From Rahnella victoriana (lineage in GTDB: Bacteria; Pseudomonadota; Gammaproteobacteria; Enterobacterales; Enterobacteriaceae), in assembly GCF_004330295.1 (NCBI RefSeq), contig NZ_SJOJ01000012.1, forward strand, positions 62,001 through 126,000: a DNA stretch of 64,000 nt. Reading direction: 5' to 3'. The position numbers and the translations under genes were made by a program. The notes beneath the pieces were generated by a model. That model had not been told where the DNA came from and ran no database searches. It saw nothing but the letters and a program-made list of their open reading frames with translations. The stretch's first letter is position 1; each line of letters starts with the position of its first letter. Shown here one piece after another: positions 16,917 through 25,001 of this stretch.

Positions 16917-17731
16917 TGGACGCGGCATTACATCTGGTCACGGAACCTTTTTTGCATCTGCACAATATCAGCCGCCGTATTGCCCTGCCGGGCGGGTTCT
17001 GGCACAGGCAACATAACGCGCTGTTTTCCGGGCTTTCGCTGCACATCGGCCGCCATGAACGCATCGGTCTGGTGGGGGCGTCCGGCTGCGGAAAATCCTC
17101 GTTGCTGAAAATATTACTGGCGCTGGATGCGCCGGACAGCGGTGAGGTGTATTGCGAAGGCCGTCTGATCCGCCCCGGTTCCGTGCGCGCCTTGCGCAAC
17201 TACCGGCGGCGCGTGCAGTACATCGCGCAGGATCCGGCCGGTTCGCTGCCGCCCGGTCAGCGCGTGGGACACATCATTGCCGAACCGCTGAAACGGCTCG
17301 GATATACCGGCGATATCCGTCTGCGCGTGGCCGATGTGATGGCGCAGGTCAGCCTGAGCGACACGCTGACAGCACGCGCGGCAGGCGAACTTTCCGGCGG
17401 ACAGGCGCAGCGGGTGGCTATCGCCCGCGCACTGGCGATCCGGCCGGATTTTCTGGTGGCGGACGAACCGGTCAGCGGGCTGGATTTGCCGCTGCGTGAA
17501 CAGGTGAAACAGCTGCTGCAACAGGTGACGCACCAAAATGGCATGGGGCTGCTGATGGTCACGCACGATATTTCGATGGTCGCCGGATTGTGCGACCGCT
17601 TGCTGGTGATGCACGACGGTGAGATTGTGGAAGACCGCGCCACGCAGGCCGTGTTGCGTGCGCCGGACCATACTCATACGCGGCAATTGCTGCAGGCCAT
17701 TCCTCATTTACCTTTGACCGTTAACGGATAA
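16916..17731 (+). CDS. ABC transporter ATPase (second subunit, NikE/DppF/CntF type)
   Basis: 271 residues from the ATG that overlaps the previous stop. The frame is open farther upstream (to 16748), but that would overlap the first ATPase by 168 bases and adds no family sequence. Walker A is GASGCGKSS, signature LSGGQAQRVAIARAL, Walker B FLVADEPVSGLD and the His switch MVTHD. A longer N-terminal stretch before Walker A (residues 1-55) is typical of the DppF/NikE subfamily. It pairs with the preceding ATPase to drive the fused permease encoded three genes downstream. Confidence 0.87.
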   Translation: MDAALHLVTEPFLHLHNISRRIALPGGFWHRQHNALFSGLSLHIGRHERIGLVGASGCGKSSLLKILLALDAPDSGEVYCEGRLIRPGSVRALRNYRRRVQYIAQDPAGSLPPGQRVGHIIAEPLKRLGYTGDIRLRVADVMAQVSLSDTLTARAAGELSGGQAQRVAIARALAIRPDFLVADEPVSGLDLPLREQVKQLLQQVTHQNGMGLLMVTHDISMVAGLCDRLLVMHDGEIVEDRATQAVLRAPDHTHTRQLLQAIPHLPLTVNG

Positions 17732-17735
17732 CCGG

Positions 17736-18974
17736 ATGCTGACCCGTTTTATTGCGCGCCCTTCTGCGCCCAAACCGCCGCTGCTGCTCGCCAGCAGTCT
17801 GGTGTTTAACATTGGCTTTTATGCTGTTGTACCGTTTCTGGCGATTTTCCTGCGCGACCATTTATTGCTTTCCGGCTGGGCGATCGGTCTGGTGCTCGGG
17901 CTGCGGACGTTTTCGCAACAGGGTATGTTTTTGCTCGGCGGTGCGCTGTCAGATCGTTACGGCGCGCGGGTCATCATTCTGCTGGGTTGTGTGGTGCGCA
18001 TCGCCGGTTTTCTGCTGCTCGGACTTTCCGACACGCTGGCACCGGTGATCCTCGGTGCCTGTCTGACCGGTGTCGGTGGCGCATTGTTTTCTCCGTCGAT
18101 TGAAGCCCTGCTGGCACAGGCCGGAACGCACAGTGAAAAAGCCGGCAAGCGCAGCCGTGCGGAATGGTTTGCGCTGTCAGCGGTCTGCGCCGAACTGGGT
18201 GCGGTACTCGGGCCGCTGCTCGGTTCTTTGCTCTCCGGTTACGGCTTTCAGCCGGTGGCGCTGGCCGGTTCCGGCCTGTTTCTGATTGCGCTGCTGGTGC
18301 TGTTTTTCACCCTGCCCGCCTCGCCAAAACGCGCCGCTGAACTGAAAATTGTGCCCTGGTGGCAGACCTTCCGTCAGCCGCGCTTTGTGGCCTTTATCAT
18401 CGCTTACAGCGCCTATCTGTTCAGTTATAACCAGCTGTATCTGGCGTTGCCGGTGGAACTGCGCCGGGCGGGCGGCAGCGAAAAAGATCTCGGGCCGCTG
18501 TTTGTGCTGGCCTCGGTTCTGGTGATCGTTCTGCAAATGCCACTGGCGCGATTTGCCCGCCGCATCGGAGCCGCGCGGATTTTACCTGCGGGCTTCGGCT
18601 TGCTGTCTTCGGCGTTTGTCGCCGTGGCGCTGTTCGCCTGGACGATTCCGCCGGAAGGCTGGCTGCGGCTGATGCCGTCAGTATTGCTGATCACCCTGCT
18701 GACGATAGGTCAGATGCTGATTGTGCCGGTCGGGATGGATCTGATCCCGCGTTTTGCCGGGGAGCATAATCTCGGCGCGCATTACGGGGCGCTCTCGTCA
18801 ATGGGTGGCGTCGCGGTGCTGGCGGGCAACTTCCTGCTCGGCGGCCTGCTCGATAACGCCCTGACGCCCTCTCCCGATGCGGTCATTCCCTGGCTGGCGC
18901 TGGCCGCCGTTCCTTTTTTAAGTGCGCTGGCAATGTGGCGGATCTGCCGCCAGTTGCCTCCTCCTGTTATCTGA
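17736..18974 (+). CDS. MFS efflux transporter (MdtH/CntE-like)
   Basis: 412 residues, about twelve membrane segments. The loop 2-3 motif GGALSDRYGARVIILLG is the classical MFS motif A, and GACLTGVGGALFSPSIEALLA is motif-C-like, marking the drug/H+ antiporter (DHA1) exporters such as MdtH. An exporter sitting between importer ATPases and the binding protein is unusual for a peptide importer. It recalls CntE, the staphylopine exporter. It starts 4 bases after the second ATPase gene. Substrate unknown; a sugar or drug efflux role is the alternative. Confidence 0.8.
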   Translation: MLTRFIARPSAPKPPLLLASSLVFNIGFYAVVPFLAIFLRDHLLLSGWAIGLVLGLRTFSQQGMFLLGGALSDRYGARVIILLGCVVRIAGFLLLGLSDTLAPVILGACLTGVGGALFSPSIEALLAQAGTHSEKAGKRSRAEWFALSAVCAELGAVLGPLLGSLLSGYGFQPVALAGSGLFLIALLVLFFTLPASPKRAAELKIVPWWQTFRQPRFVAFIIAYSAYLFSYNQLYLALPVELRRAGGSEKDLGPLFVLASVLVIVLQMPLARFARRIGAARILPAGFGLLSSAFVAVALFAWTIPPEGWLRLMPSVLLITLLTIGQMLIVPVGMDLIPRFAGEHNLGAHYGALSSMGGVAVLAGNFLLGGLLDNALTPSPDAVIPWLALAAVPFLSALAMWRICRQLPPPVI

Positions 18975-18987
18975 CAAGGAATTTCTG

Positions 18988-20496
18988 ATGCCCCTGAAAC
19001 TGTTAAGCCCGCTGGCCGGGCTGCTTTCTGCTGCCCTTTTGCTGACCGGTTGCTTCAATGAAGCCGATAACGCCACCCCGAAAAGCGCCGACCCGCGTCT
19101 GCGGCTGGCGATGTTGCAGCCGCCACGTTCCGGCCTGACACCGCTCAGCGATGATGCCTTTAAGCTTTCGCGCTGGAGTACCGCCGAAACGCTGGTGGTG
19201 CTGGATAAACTCGGAGAAGCGCAACCGGCGCTGGCGACAGACTGGCAGCAAACCGGCGACAGAAGCTGGCGCTTTGCGTTGCGCCCGGACGTGACATTCC
19301 ACGACGGCAGCGTGCTGGATGCCGCCACCGTGGTCAATGCCCTGACGGTGACCGCGCACGCCACACCGAAACCGCGCATTCTCGATGGCGTCCAGCTGAC
19401 CGCTGTCGCCGACGGTGAACGGGCGGTGATCGTGACCACCGCGCAGCCGGATCCGTTGCTGCCGCAGCGTCTTTCCAGCCCGCAACTGGCGATTCTTTCG
19501 CAAAAAGCCTACCGCGACAACGGCGTGGTGGATCCGCGTCATGCCGGTTCCGGCCCGTTCGAACTGGTGCAGGTGAACGGCACCAGCAGCGCAAGGCTGG
19601 AGCGTTTCGACGGTTACTGGGGTGAAAAGGCCAGGGCCAGCGGTATCGATGTCAGTTTCGTGCCGGACGGCACCGCGCGTGGCGCGGCATTGCGCACCGG
19701 TTCGGCGGATATTGTCGAGGCAATCCCCGTCTCTCAGGCACCATTGCTGGATCAGACTTTAATTCATGAAGTGCCGATGCCACGCACCAACACGTTGTAC
19801 CTCAATACGCGTCTCGGCGTGATGCAGGATCCGGCGCTGCGTGCCGCCGTTCGCGATGCCATCAACCGTCAGCAACTGGTGGATAACGTCTACGAAAAAC
19901 GGGCGGATGTGGCACAGGGGCTGCTCGGCCCTGCGCTGCCGTGGGCGGCAGAACTGCGCCAGCCGGTGAGTCATCCGCTTGCCGCCGCTAAACCCGCCGG
20001 TCAAACCATTACGCTTGCCACTTTCAGCGATCGCGCTGAATTGCCGGAAGTGGCGGTGTATCTGGCGCAGCAACTGACAACCGCCGGATTTAGCGTGAAA
20101 CAGGTGGTGCGTGAGTACTCGCAAATCGAAACGGACGCGCTGGCGGGCAAGTTTGATGCCTTTATTTTATCGCGCGCCACGGTGCTGGATTCCGGTGATC
20201 CGGTGGCCTACATGTACAGCGATTTTGCCTGCAAGGGCTCGTTTAACATCGCGCAACTTTGCCGCCCGGATATCGATCAGGCGCTGCAACAGGCGTCCGC
20301 GATCCCGGCGGGTGCGGAACGTCGTCAGGCCATTATGCACGCGGAAAACCTGATCCTCGCCACCGACGCCGCGATCCCGATGCTGCATGAGCGTGTTATT
20401 CAGGGCGAAGCGGCAGACCTGCGTGACGCCGTGCGCGACCCGCGTGAACGCACCTTAATCAACTCCGCAACACAACGTGTGGTTCAGGTTGACTGA
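18988..20496 (+). CDS. ABC transporter substrate-binding lipoprotein (family 5)
   Basis: 502 residues from the ATG with an AAGGA ribosome site. The signal peptide ends in a lipobox LLTGC, so it should be a lipoprotein, unlike the soluble periplasmic NikA/DppA of E. coli. SBP family-5 features are FALRPDVTFHDGSVLDAATV and SGPFELVQVNGTSSARLERF. An upstream in-frame start at 18922 lies inside the MFS gene and lacks a signal sequence. Its stop shares a base with the start of the permease gene (TGATG). Family members bind peptides, nickel, haem or opine metallophores; the ligand here is undetermined. Confidence 0.85.
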   Translation: MPLKLLSPLAGLLSAALLLTGCFNEADNATPKSADPRLRLAMLQPPRSGLTPLSDDAFKLSRWSTAETLVVLDKLGEAQPALATDWQQTGDRSWRFALRPDVTFHDGSVLDAATVVNALTVTAHATPKPRILDGVQLTAVADGERAVIVTTAQPDPLLPQRLSSPQLAILSQKAYRDNGVVDPRHAGSGPFELVQVNGTSSARLERFDGYWGEKARASGIDVSFVPDGTARGAALRTGSADIVEAIPVSQAPLLDQTLIHEVPMPRTNTLYLNTRLGVMQDPALRAAVRDAINRQQLVDNVYEKRADVAQGLLGPALPWAAELRQPVSHPLAAAKPAGQTITLATFSDRAELPEVAVYLAQQLTTAGFSVKQVVREYSQIETDALAGKFDAFILSRATVLDSGDPVAYMYSDFACKGSFNIAQLCRPDIDQALQQASAIPAGAERRQAIMHAENLILATDAAIPMLHERVIQGEAADLRDAVRDPRERTLINSATQRVVQVD

Positions 20497-22310
20497 TGAG
20501 TGAGTCTCTTTACTGCCGCACCTGCGCGGGCGTCAGCCGTCTGCGTACCGGCCAGCACCGGGGCGCATGGCTGCCGCTGATTTCGCGGCTGCTGACACTG
20601 GCCGCCATTGTCATGCTGATCGGCCTGCTGCCGTGGCTGTCCGGCAGTGATCCGGCGCTGACCTTGTTGCGCGCCCGCTCCGCAGATCAGGAAGCCACGG
20701 CAGAAACCCTGAATGCCATCCGCCTGTCGCTCGGACTGGATCAGGGACCGTGGCACGCGCTGGTTCACTGGCTGGGCGGATTACTGCAGGGCGATGCCGG
20801 TGTGTCCTGGGTATCCGGTCTGCCGGTGTTGCCGGGCATGTTGCGGGCGGCCGGGGTTTCCCTGACGCTGATGGCCTCGTCGCTGCTGGTCGCTTTCATC
20901 CTCGCGATGCTGCTGTGCGCGGGTACGATGATCCGGGGTTTGCAGGGCGGCACGCCGCGTCCGGCTGGGTTTCTGGCAGCGCTGCTGACTGCGCTGCCGG
21001 AGTTTTTGCTGGCCTCCGTGTTGCTGATTACGGGCGCGGTCTGGCTGCAATACTTTCCGCCGTATGGCTGGCTGGGCTGGCATTACGCCGTGCTGCCTTC
21101 GCTGGCGCTGGGGATCCCGGCGGGAGGATATCTGGGACGGCTGTATTCCGATGCCCTCAGCGGCGCATTTAATGAGAGCTGGCTGACCACCTGGAGCGTG
21201 CTGGGGATTTCGCGTCGCCATACCGCCCTGGCGGTTATCCGCCGCGCCTTGCCGGGCGTGATGCCGTTAACCGGCCTGGTGCTGGTGTCCCTGACCGGCG
21301 GCGCTGTTGCGGTGGAAAAGGTATTCGCCATTCCCGGCCTCGGGCGTGCCACACTCGGCGCGGCGGCGGCGGGAGATTTACCGGCCTTACAGACCGGCGT
21401 GCTGATCCTGCTGTTGCTGGCTTCCGTTATGGGCATGATGACCGGTGCCGTCCGGCGTGTATTACTCGGTCGCGCCCTGACACTGGGCGCATTGCCGGTG
21501 CCGCAACCGGTCAGCGCCGCAAACACGTCGCGGCCGTGGATCCCGCTGTTATGCCTGGCCCTGCTGATCATCATGGTACTCGCCGGAATATGGCGTGACC
21601 CGCTGACCTCTGGCGCATTACGTTTGCAGCCGCCCTCCTTCGCCCTGCCTTTTGGTGCTGATGCCATGGGGCGTGACCTGCTGGCTCGGGTGGCGCAGGG
21701 CACGCTTAATACCTGTTTACAGGCGCTGGCCGTTTCGCTGATGTGTCTGATGGCGGGCGTATCCGCCGGTGCGTTTCCCCGCATCATGGCCGGTCCCATT
21801 GAGACCACCAATGCCCTGCCACCGGTGATTGCCGGGCTGGTGGTTGCCGCCGTCAATGGCCCGACGGCGACCGGTGCCCTCATCGCCGTGACTGCCGTCA
21901 GCTGGGCACCCCTTGCCGCGCATACCGCCGCGCTGGTGGCCGAAATACGTGCCAGACCCTACATGAAAATGCTGCCGGTGGTGGGCGTTGGCGCGTTGCG
22001 CCGTAATTTGTTTTATGTGCTTCCGGCACTGGCCGGGCCGTTAATCCGCCATACTTTGTTGCGGCTGCCGGGTATCGCGCTGGCGCTGGCGTCGTTGGGT
22101 TTTCTCGGGCTTGGCGCACCGCCGCCCGAACCGGAATGGGGCCGAGTACTGGCGGAAGGAATGCCGTATATCGAACGCGCGCCGTGGAGCGTGCTTGCCC
22201 CGGCCGGTGCGCTGGCGTTGCTGTCCGTGATGGCGGTGACCGCAGGCAGTTTTCGCGTTAAGCTGTCGCCTCGCTTTTTTAACAGGACGACAGCAAATGG
22301 ATCCGCGTAA
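20496..22310 (+). CDS. ABC transporter permease, NikB-type and NikC-type halves fused
   Basis: 604 residues where most homologues are two genes of about 310 and 280 residues. The first permease unit runs to about residue 320, with the conserved EAA-type region around SWLTTWSVLGISRRHTALAV and KVFAIPGLGRATLGAAAAGD. The second starts at about 340 (GADAMGRDLLARVAQGTLNT, then the EAA region YMKMLPVVGVGALRRNLFYV, then LGFLGLGAPPPEPEWGRVL). Both carry the BPD_transp_1 fold. The fusion fixes a 1:1 pairing of the permease halves. Translation is coupled at both ends: the stop/start overlaps at 20496, and the next gene starts 14 bases before this stop. Confidence 0.88.
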   Translation: MSESLYCRTCAGVSRLRTGQHRGAWLPLISRLLTLAAIVMLIGLLPWLSGSDPALTLLRARSADQEATAETLNAIRLSLGLDQGPWHALVHWLGGLLQGDAGVSWVSGLPVLPGMLRAAGVSLTLMASSLLVAFILAMLLCAGTMIRGLQGGTPRPAGFLAALLTALPEFLLASVLLITGAVWLQYFPPYGWLGWHYAVLPSLALGIPAGGYLGRLYSDALSGAFNESWLTTWSVLGISRRHTALAVIRRALPGVMPLTGLVLVSLTGGAVAVEKVFAIPGLGRATLGAAAAGDLPALQTGVLILLLLASVMGMMTGAVRRVLLGRALTLGALPVPQPVSAANTSRPWIPLLCLALLIIMVLAGIWRDPLTSGALRLQPPSFALPFGADAMGRDLLARVAQGTLNTCLQALAVSLMCLMAGVSAGAFPRIMAGPIETTNALPPVIAGLVVAAVNGPTATGALIAVTAVSWAPLAAHTAALVAEIRARPYMKMLPVVGVGALRRNLFYVLPALAGPLIRHTLLRLPGIALALASLGFLGLGAPPPEPEWGRVLAEGMPYIERAPWSVLAPAGALALLSVMAVTAGSFRVKLSPRFFNRTTANGSA

Positions 22311-23232
22311 ACCGCTGGACGGATTCGCCAGCAGCGTGATGATTGGATTATGTATTATCTGGGGTGTGCAGCAGGTGGCGATCAAAAGTGCCGCTGCGGA
22401 TATCGCGCCGCTGTTGCAGGTGGCATTGCGCTCCGGGATGGCTGGTTTTGCCGTGATGGTGCTGATGCTGATACGTCAGCGGAAAATCCCCTTCAGCGCA
22501 GCCACCCTGCTGCCCGGATTGCTGGTTGGCTTGCTGTTTTCCGTCGAGTTTATGTTTGTCGCCGAAGGATTGCGGTTCACCACCGCCGCGCACATGGCGG
22601 TGTTTCTGTATACCGCCCCCCTCTTTGCGGCGCTCGGGTTGCATTTTCTGGTGCCGGAAGAACGTCTCAGCGCCCTGCAATGGGCCGGCGTGGGCGTGAC
22701 TTTTATCGGCGTCATCGTCGCCTTTATGTTTGGCGGTCACAACGGCGCGGTTCCGCAGGCCAGCAATATGCTGCTCGGCGACTTCTTCGGTCTGCTGGCG
22801 GGCGCTTTCTGGGGCATGACCACGATTGTGGTTCGCCGCAGCGCATTGTCGTCGGGCAGCGCCACCATGACATTGTTCTATCAGCTGGCAGGCGCGTTTG
22901 TCCTGCTCGGCGCAATGGCCCTGCTGACCGGCCAGACGCAATTGCGCTTCACCCCGGTTTCAGTCAGCAGCATGCTGTTCCAGACGGTGATTGTGACGTT
23001 CGCCAGCTATCTCGCCTGGTTCAGCCTGTTACGTCGTTATCAGGCATCGCGTCTGGGCATTCTCTCGTTTATGACGCCGGTATTCGGCATCATCGCCGGT
23101 GTGGTGTTGCTGCATGAACCGCTGAAAGGGAATTTTATCCTCGGCGCCTTACTGATCCTGCTGGGGATTATGACGGTCAGCGCGGAAGGTCTGTTGCGCC
23201 AGTGGGTGGCAAAGCGGCGGCGGGCGGTGTAG
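22297..23232 (+). CDS. DMT/EamA-family exporter
   Basis: 311 residues with ten predicted membrane segments in two EamA repeats (about 12-145 and 158-298). It shows LCIIWGVQQVAIK at the start of repeat 1 and GAFWGMTTIVVRRSAL at repeat 2. The family exports metabolites and amino acids. In opine-metallophore loci of Pseudomonas and Yersinia a similar DMT protein (CntI) exports the metallophore. The start at 22297 lies inside the permease gene, so it belongs to the same operon. The specific substrate is inferred only from context. Confidence 0.85.
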   Translation: MDPRKPLDGFASSVMIGLCIIWGVQQVAIKSAAADIAPLLQVALRSGMAGFAVMVLMLIRQRKIPFSAATLLPGLLVGLLFSVEFMFVAEGLRFTTAAHMAVFLYTAPLFAALGLHFLVPEERLSALQWAGVGVTFIGVIVAFMFGGHNGAVPQASNMLLGDFFGLLAGAFWGMTTIVVRRSALSSGSATMTLFYQLAGAFVLLGAMALLTGQTQLRFTPVSVSSMLFQTVIVTFASYLAWFSLLRRYQASRLGILSFMTPVFGIIAGVVLLHEPLKGNFILGALLILLGIMTVSAEGLLRQWVAKRRRAV

Positions 23233-23238
23233 GTTCAG

Positions 23239-23263
23239 GTCCTCCCGTAGCGGGAGGACGCTT
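23239..23263 (+). terminator. Intrinsic terminator of the ABC/MFS/DMT operon
   Basis: Perfect 9-bp stem GTCCTCCCG (23239-23247) and CGGGAGGAC (23251-23259), 3-base loop, followed by GCTTTT. It sits between the convergent DMT gene and the GNAT toxin gene. Confidence 0.8.
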
Positions 23264-23264
23264 T

Positions 23265-23801
23265 TCATGCGGCAAGAATATGCTGGATCCCCAGAAACAT
23301 GGGCACGGCGCCAAAGGCATTGGCGGGCGCATCCAGTTGTACAAATCCGAGTCGTACATAGAAATTAACTGCCGCGGGCGCGGCATCCAGATAAACGCCT
23401 TTGACCGGTAACGCGGCATGAATAATTTTGATCTGCTCAAAAAACGCCAGCAGCAAATCCTGCCCGTAACCGCGGTTCTGAACTTTGGTCGCGACCCCCA
23501 GCATAATGAGCCGCACAACGCCGACTTCGAGAGGAAGAGAGCCACTTACCGCCCCGGCTAACTTCCCCCGCTCCAGCCAGTACGCTGAAAAAGTGCATAC
23601 CCCGAAAAGCTCGCCGGTCTGTGCATCGATCAGGGCTTTGGCGGCACAGTTACCGTCCCGTACGCTTTTCTTTAGCGAATTGCGCACAAAGGCATTCAGC
23701 ACCGGATTCCCGCAGTCAAAATGTTTGTTGCCGGGATAAGTGATGTCCGCCTGATAGCGACACACCATCACGCCGGTGGCTTTACTCTGCAGATTGACCA
23801 T
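23265..23801 (-). CDS. GNAT-family acetyltransferase, probable toxin of a type II toxin-antitoxin pair
   Basis: 178 residues. The acetyl-CoA loop is VATKVQNRGYGQDLL and the C-terminal AVNFYVRLGFVQL is the usual GNAT end. The N-terminal FDCGNPVLNAFVRNSL segment is typical of toxins that acetylate aminoacyl-tRNA (TacT/AtaT/KacT group). Its start overlaps the preceding antitoxin gene by 20 bases, the normal arrangement for these pairs. Another possible start is an internal Met 11 residues later. It is somewhat long and divergent from TacT, so acetylation of another target is possible. Confidence 0.8.
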   Translation of the reverse strand: MVNLQSKATGVMVCRYQADITYPGNKHFDCGNPVLNAFVRNSLKKSVRDGNCAAKALIDAQTGELFGVCTFSAYWLERGKLAGAVSGSLPLEVGVVRLIMLGVATKVQNRGYGQDLLLAFFEQIKIIHAALPVKGVYLDAAPAAVNFYVRLGFVQLDAPANAFGAVPMFLGIQHILAA

Positions 23802-24093
23802 CTTTCTTTCTCCGCATTAATCCCTGTAATGCCAGCGTCGGCGCAGCCGGTTCCGAGATAAGCTGATTGATTTGCTGCCAGCCTTGCGCCGTCAGTTCAC
23901 GACGACGCTGATTATCCAGCACGCTTTCCGCACGTTCGATGGCGGCATTGAGGATAAACGCACTCAGATCCAGCCCGGCGGCCGCCGCCGCTTCACGCAG
24001 CATTTCCTTCAAATCCGGGCTGGTTTTTAATTCAACTCTCGCGCTTTTGATATTGCGGGCGTCAGAGGGAAAAACTTCAACTTTGGGCATCAT
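23782..24093 (-). CDS. DUF1778 ribbon-helix-helix antitoxin
   Basis: 103 residues. Residues 17-50 (SARVELKTSPDLKEMLREAAAAAGLDLSAFIL, split by the hinge) match the RHH DNA-binding fold of TacA/AtaR antitoxins. The C-terminal half should wrap the toxin. Such proteins neutralise the acetyltransferase and repress their own promoter. Two inverted repeats rich in GTACGG/CCGTAC lie just upstream at 24110-24194 and are likely operators. It is the first gene of the two-gene operon. Confidence 0.82.
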   Translation of the reverse strand: MMPKVEVFPSDARNIKSARVELKTSPDLKEMLREAAAAAGLDLSAFILNAAIERAESVLDNQRRRELTAQGWQQINQLISEPAAPTLALQGLMRRKKDGQSAE

Positions 24094-24109
24094 GACCTCT
24101 CGATTAAGA

Positions 24110-24194
24110 TACGGCTGTCAGCCGTACGCAATAATCTACGCCTGCTGCCCGCAGGGGTCAACACTGTACGGGTGATAACCGTACGGTGTTGACC
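24110..24194. promoter_or_regulatory. Paired palindromes upstream of the toxin-antitoxin genes
   Basis: Palindrome 1: TACGGCTG-T-CAGCCGTA (24110-24126), perfect 8-bp arms. Palindrome 2: GGTCAACACTGTACGG (24156-24171) and CCGTACGGTGTTGACC (24179-24194), 16-bp arms with one mismatch and a 7-base spacer. Both contain a CCGTAC/GTACGG core, so a dimeric RHH repressor could bind both. Palindrome 2 begins 13 bases past the stop of the upstream ABC ATPase gene and could also act as its terminator stem, but it has no T-run. Confidence 0.6.
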
Positions 24195-24206
24195 GTTCCC
24201 TTACCC

Positions 24207-24992
24207 TCACAACATCACTTTTGCCGCCATTTCCCGGCTGTAATCGCGGCTGGCATCCACCAGCACGCGGGTGTAATCGTCGGTGATATCGCCGCGCAGC
24301 AGGGCATCGGTGTCCAGCGTTTCGAGGATTTTGCCGTATTTCATCACCGCCACGCGCTGGCAGAGATGGGCGATAACCCCCAGATCGTGGGTGACCATCA
24401 GATAGGTCAGTCCTTCCTCTTTTTGCAGATCGAACAGCAAATTGAGGATTTCCGCCTGCACGGAGACATCCAGCGCGGAGGTCGGTTCGTCGAGCAGTAA
24501 CACGCGCGGTTTCAGGATCAGCGCCCGCGCAATGGCCACGCGCTGGCGCTGTCCGCCGGAAAGCTGATGCGGATACCGGCTGCGGAATGCCCGGTTCAGG
24601 CCGACTTTTTCCAGAATGGTGTTGATCCGCTGTTCGCGCTGGTCGATATGGTGAATTTGCAGCGGCTCTTCCAGAATATCGCCGATGGTATGGCGCGGAT
24701 GCAGCGAGCCATACGGGTCCTGAAACACCATCTGCACCAGCCGGCAACGCTCGCGGCCAATGCGGTGTTCGAGCTGCTGACCCTCGATTTCCAGTTCGCC
24801 CTGCCAGTGGGTAAACAATCCCGCCAGACATTTCAGCACCGTAGTTTTGCCTGAGCCGGATTCGCCGACCAGCCCGAAAATCTCGCCTTCGCGCACGGCG
24901 ATATTCACATCGGTCAGCACCTGGGTGGTTTTCGCCCCTTCACCAAACGTCAGGTTCAGGTTGCGCACGTCAATCATGGTTTTCTGTGGCAT
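24207..24992 (-). CDS. Peptide-type ABC transporter ATPase (DppF/OppF-like)
   Basis: 261 residues. Walker A GESGSGKTT, signature LSGGQRQRVAIARAL, Walker B VLLLDEPTSALD and switch MVTHD. It has the family-typical FQDPYGSLHPRHTIGDILEEPL segment before the signature. It is the last gene of a six-gene minus-strand operon and pairs with the DppD-like ATPase that ends 9 bases upstream. The imported substrate is unknown; the operon also encodes an enolase-superfamily enzyme. Confidence 0.9.
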   Translation of the reverse strand: MPQKTMIDVRNLNLTFGEGAKTTQVLTDVNIAVREGEIFGLVGESGSGKTTVLKCLAGLFTHWQGELEIEGQQLEHRIGRERCRLVQMVFQDPYGSLHPRHTIGDILEEPLQIHHIDQREQRINTILEKVGLNRAFRSRYPHQLSGGQRQRVAIARALILKPRVLLLDEPTSALDVSVQAEILNLLFDLQKEEGLTYLMVTHDLGVIAHLCQRVAVMKYGKILETLDTDALLRGDITDDYTRVLVDASRDYSREMAAKVML

Positions 24993-25001
24993 AGGTGCTC
25001 C

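Noticed and set aside
16098-22310. Nickel importer NikABCDE
   Set aside because: Subunit folds match, but the presence of two exporters, a lipoprotein SBP and a fused permease, and absence of nikR or hydrogenase/urease genes, do not support nickel specifically.
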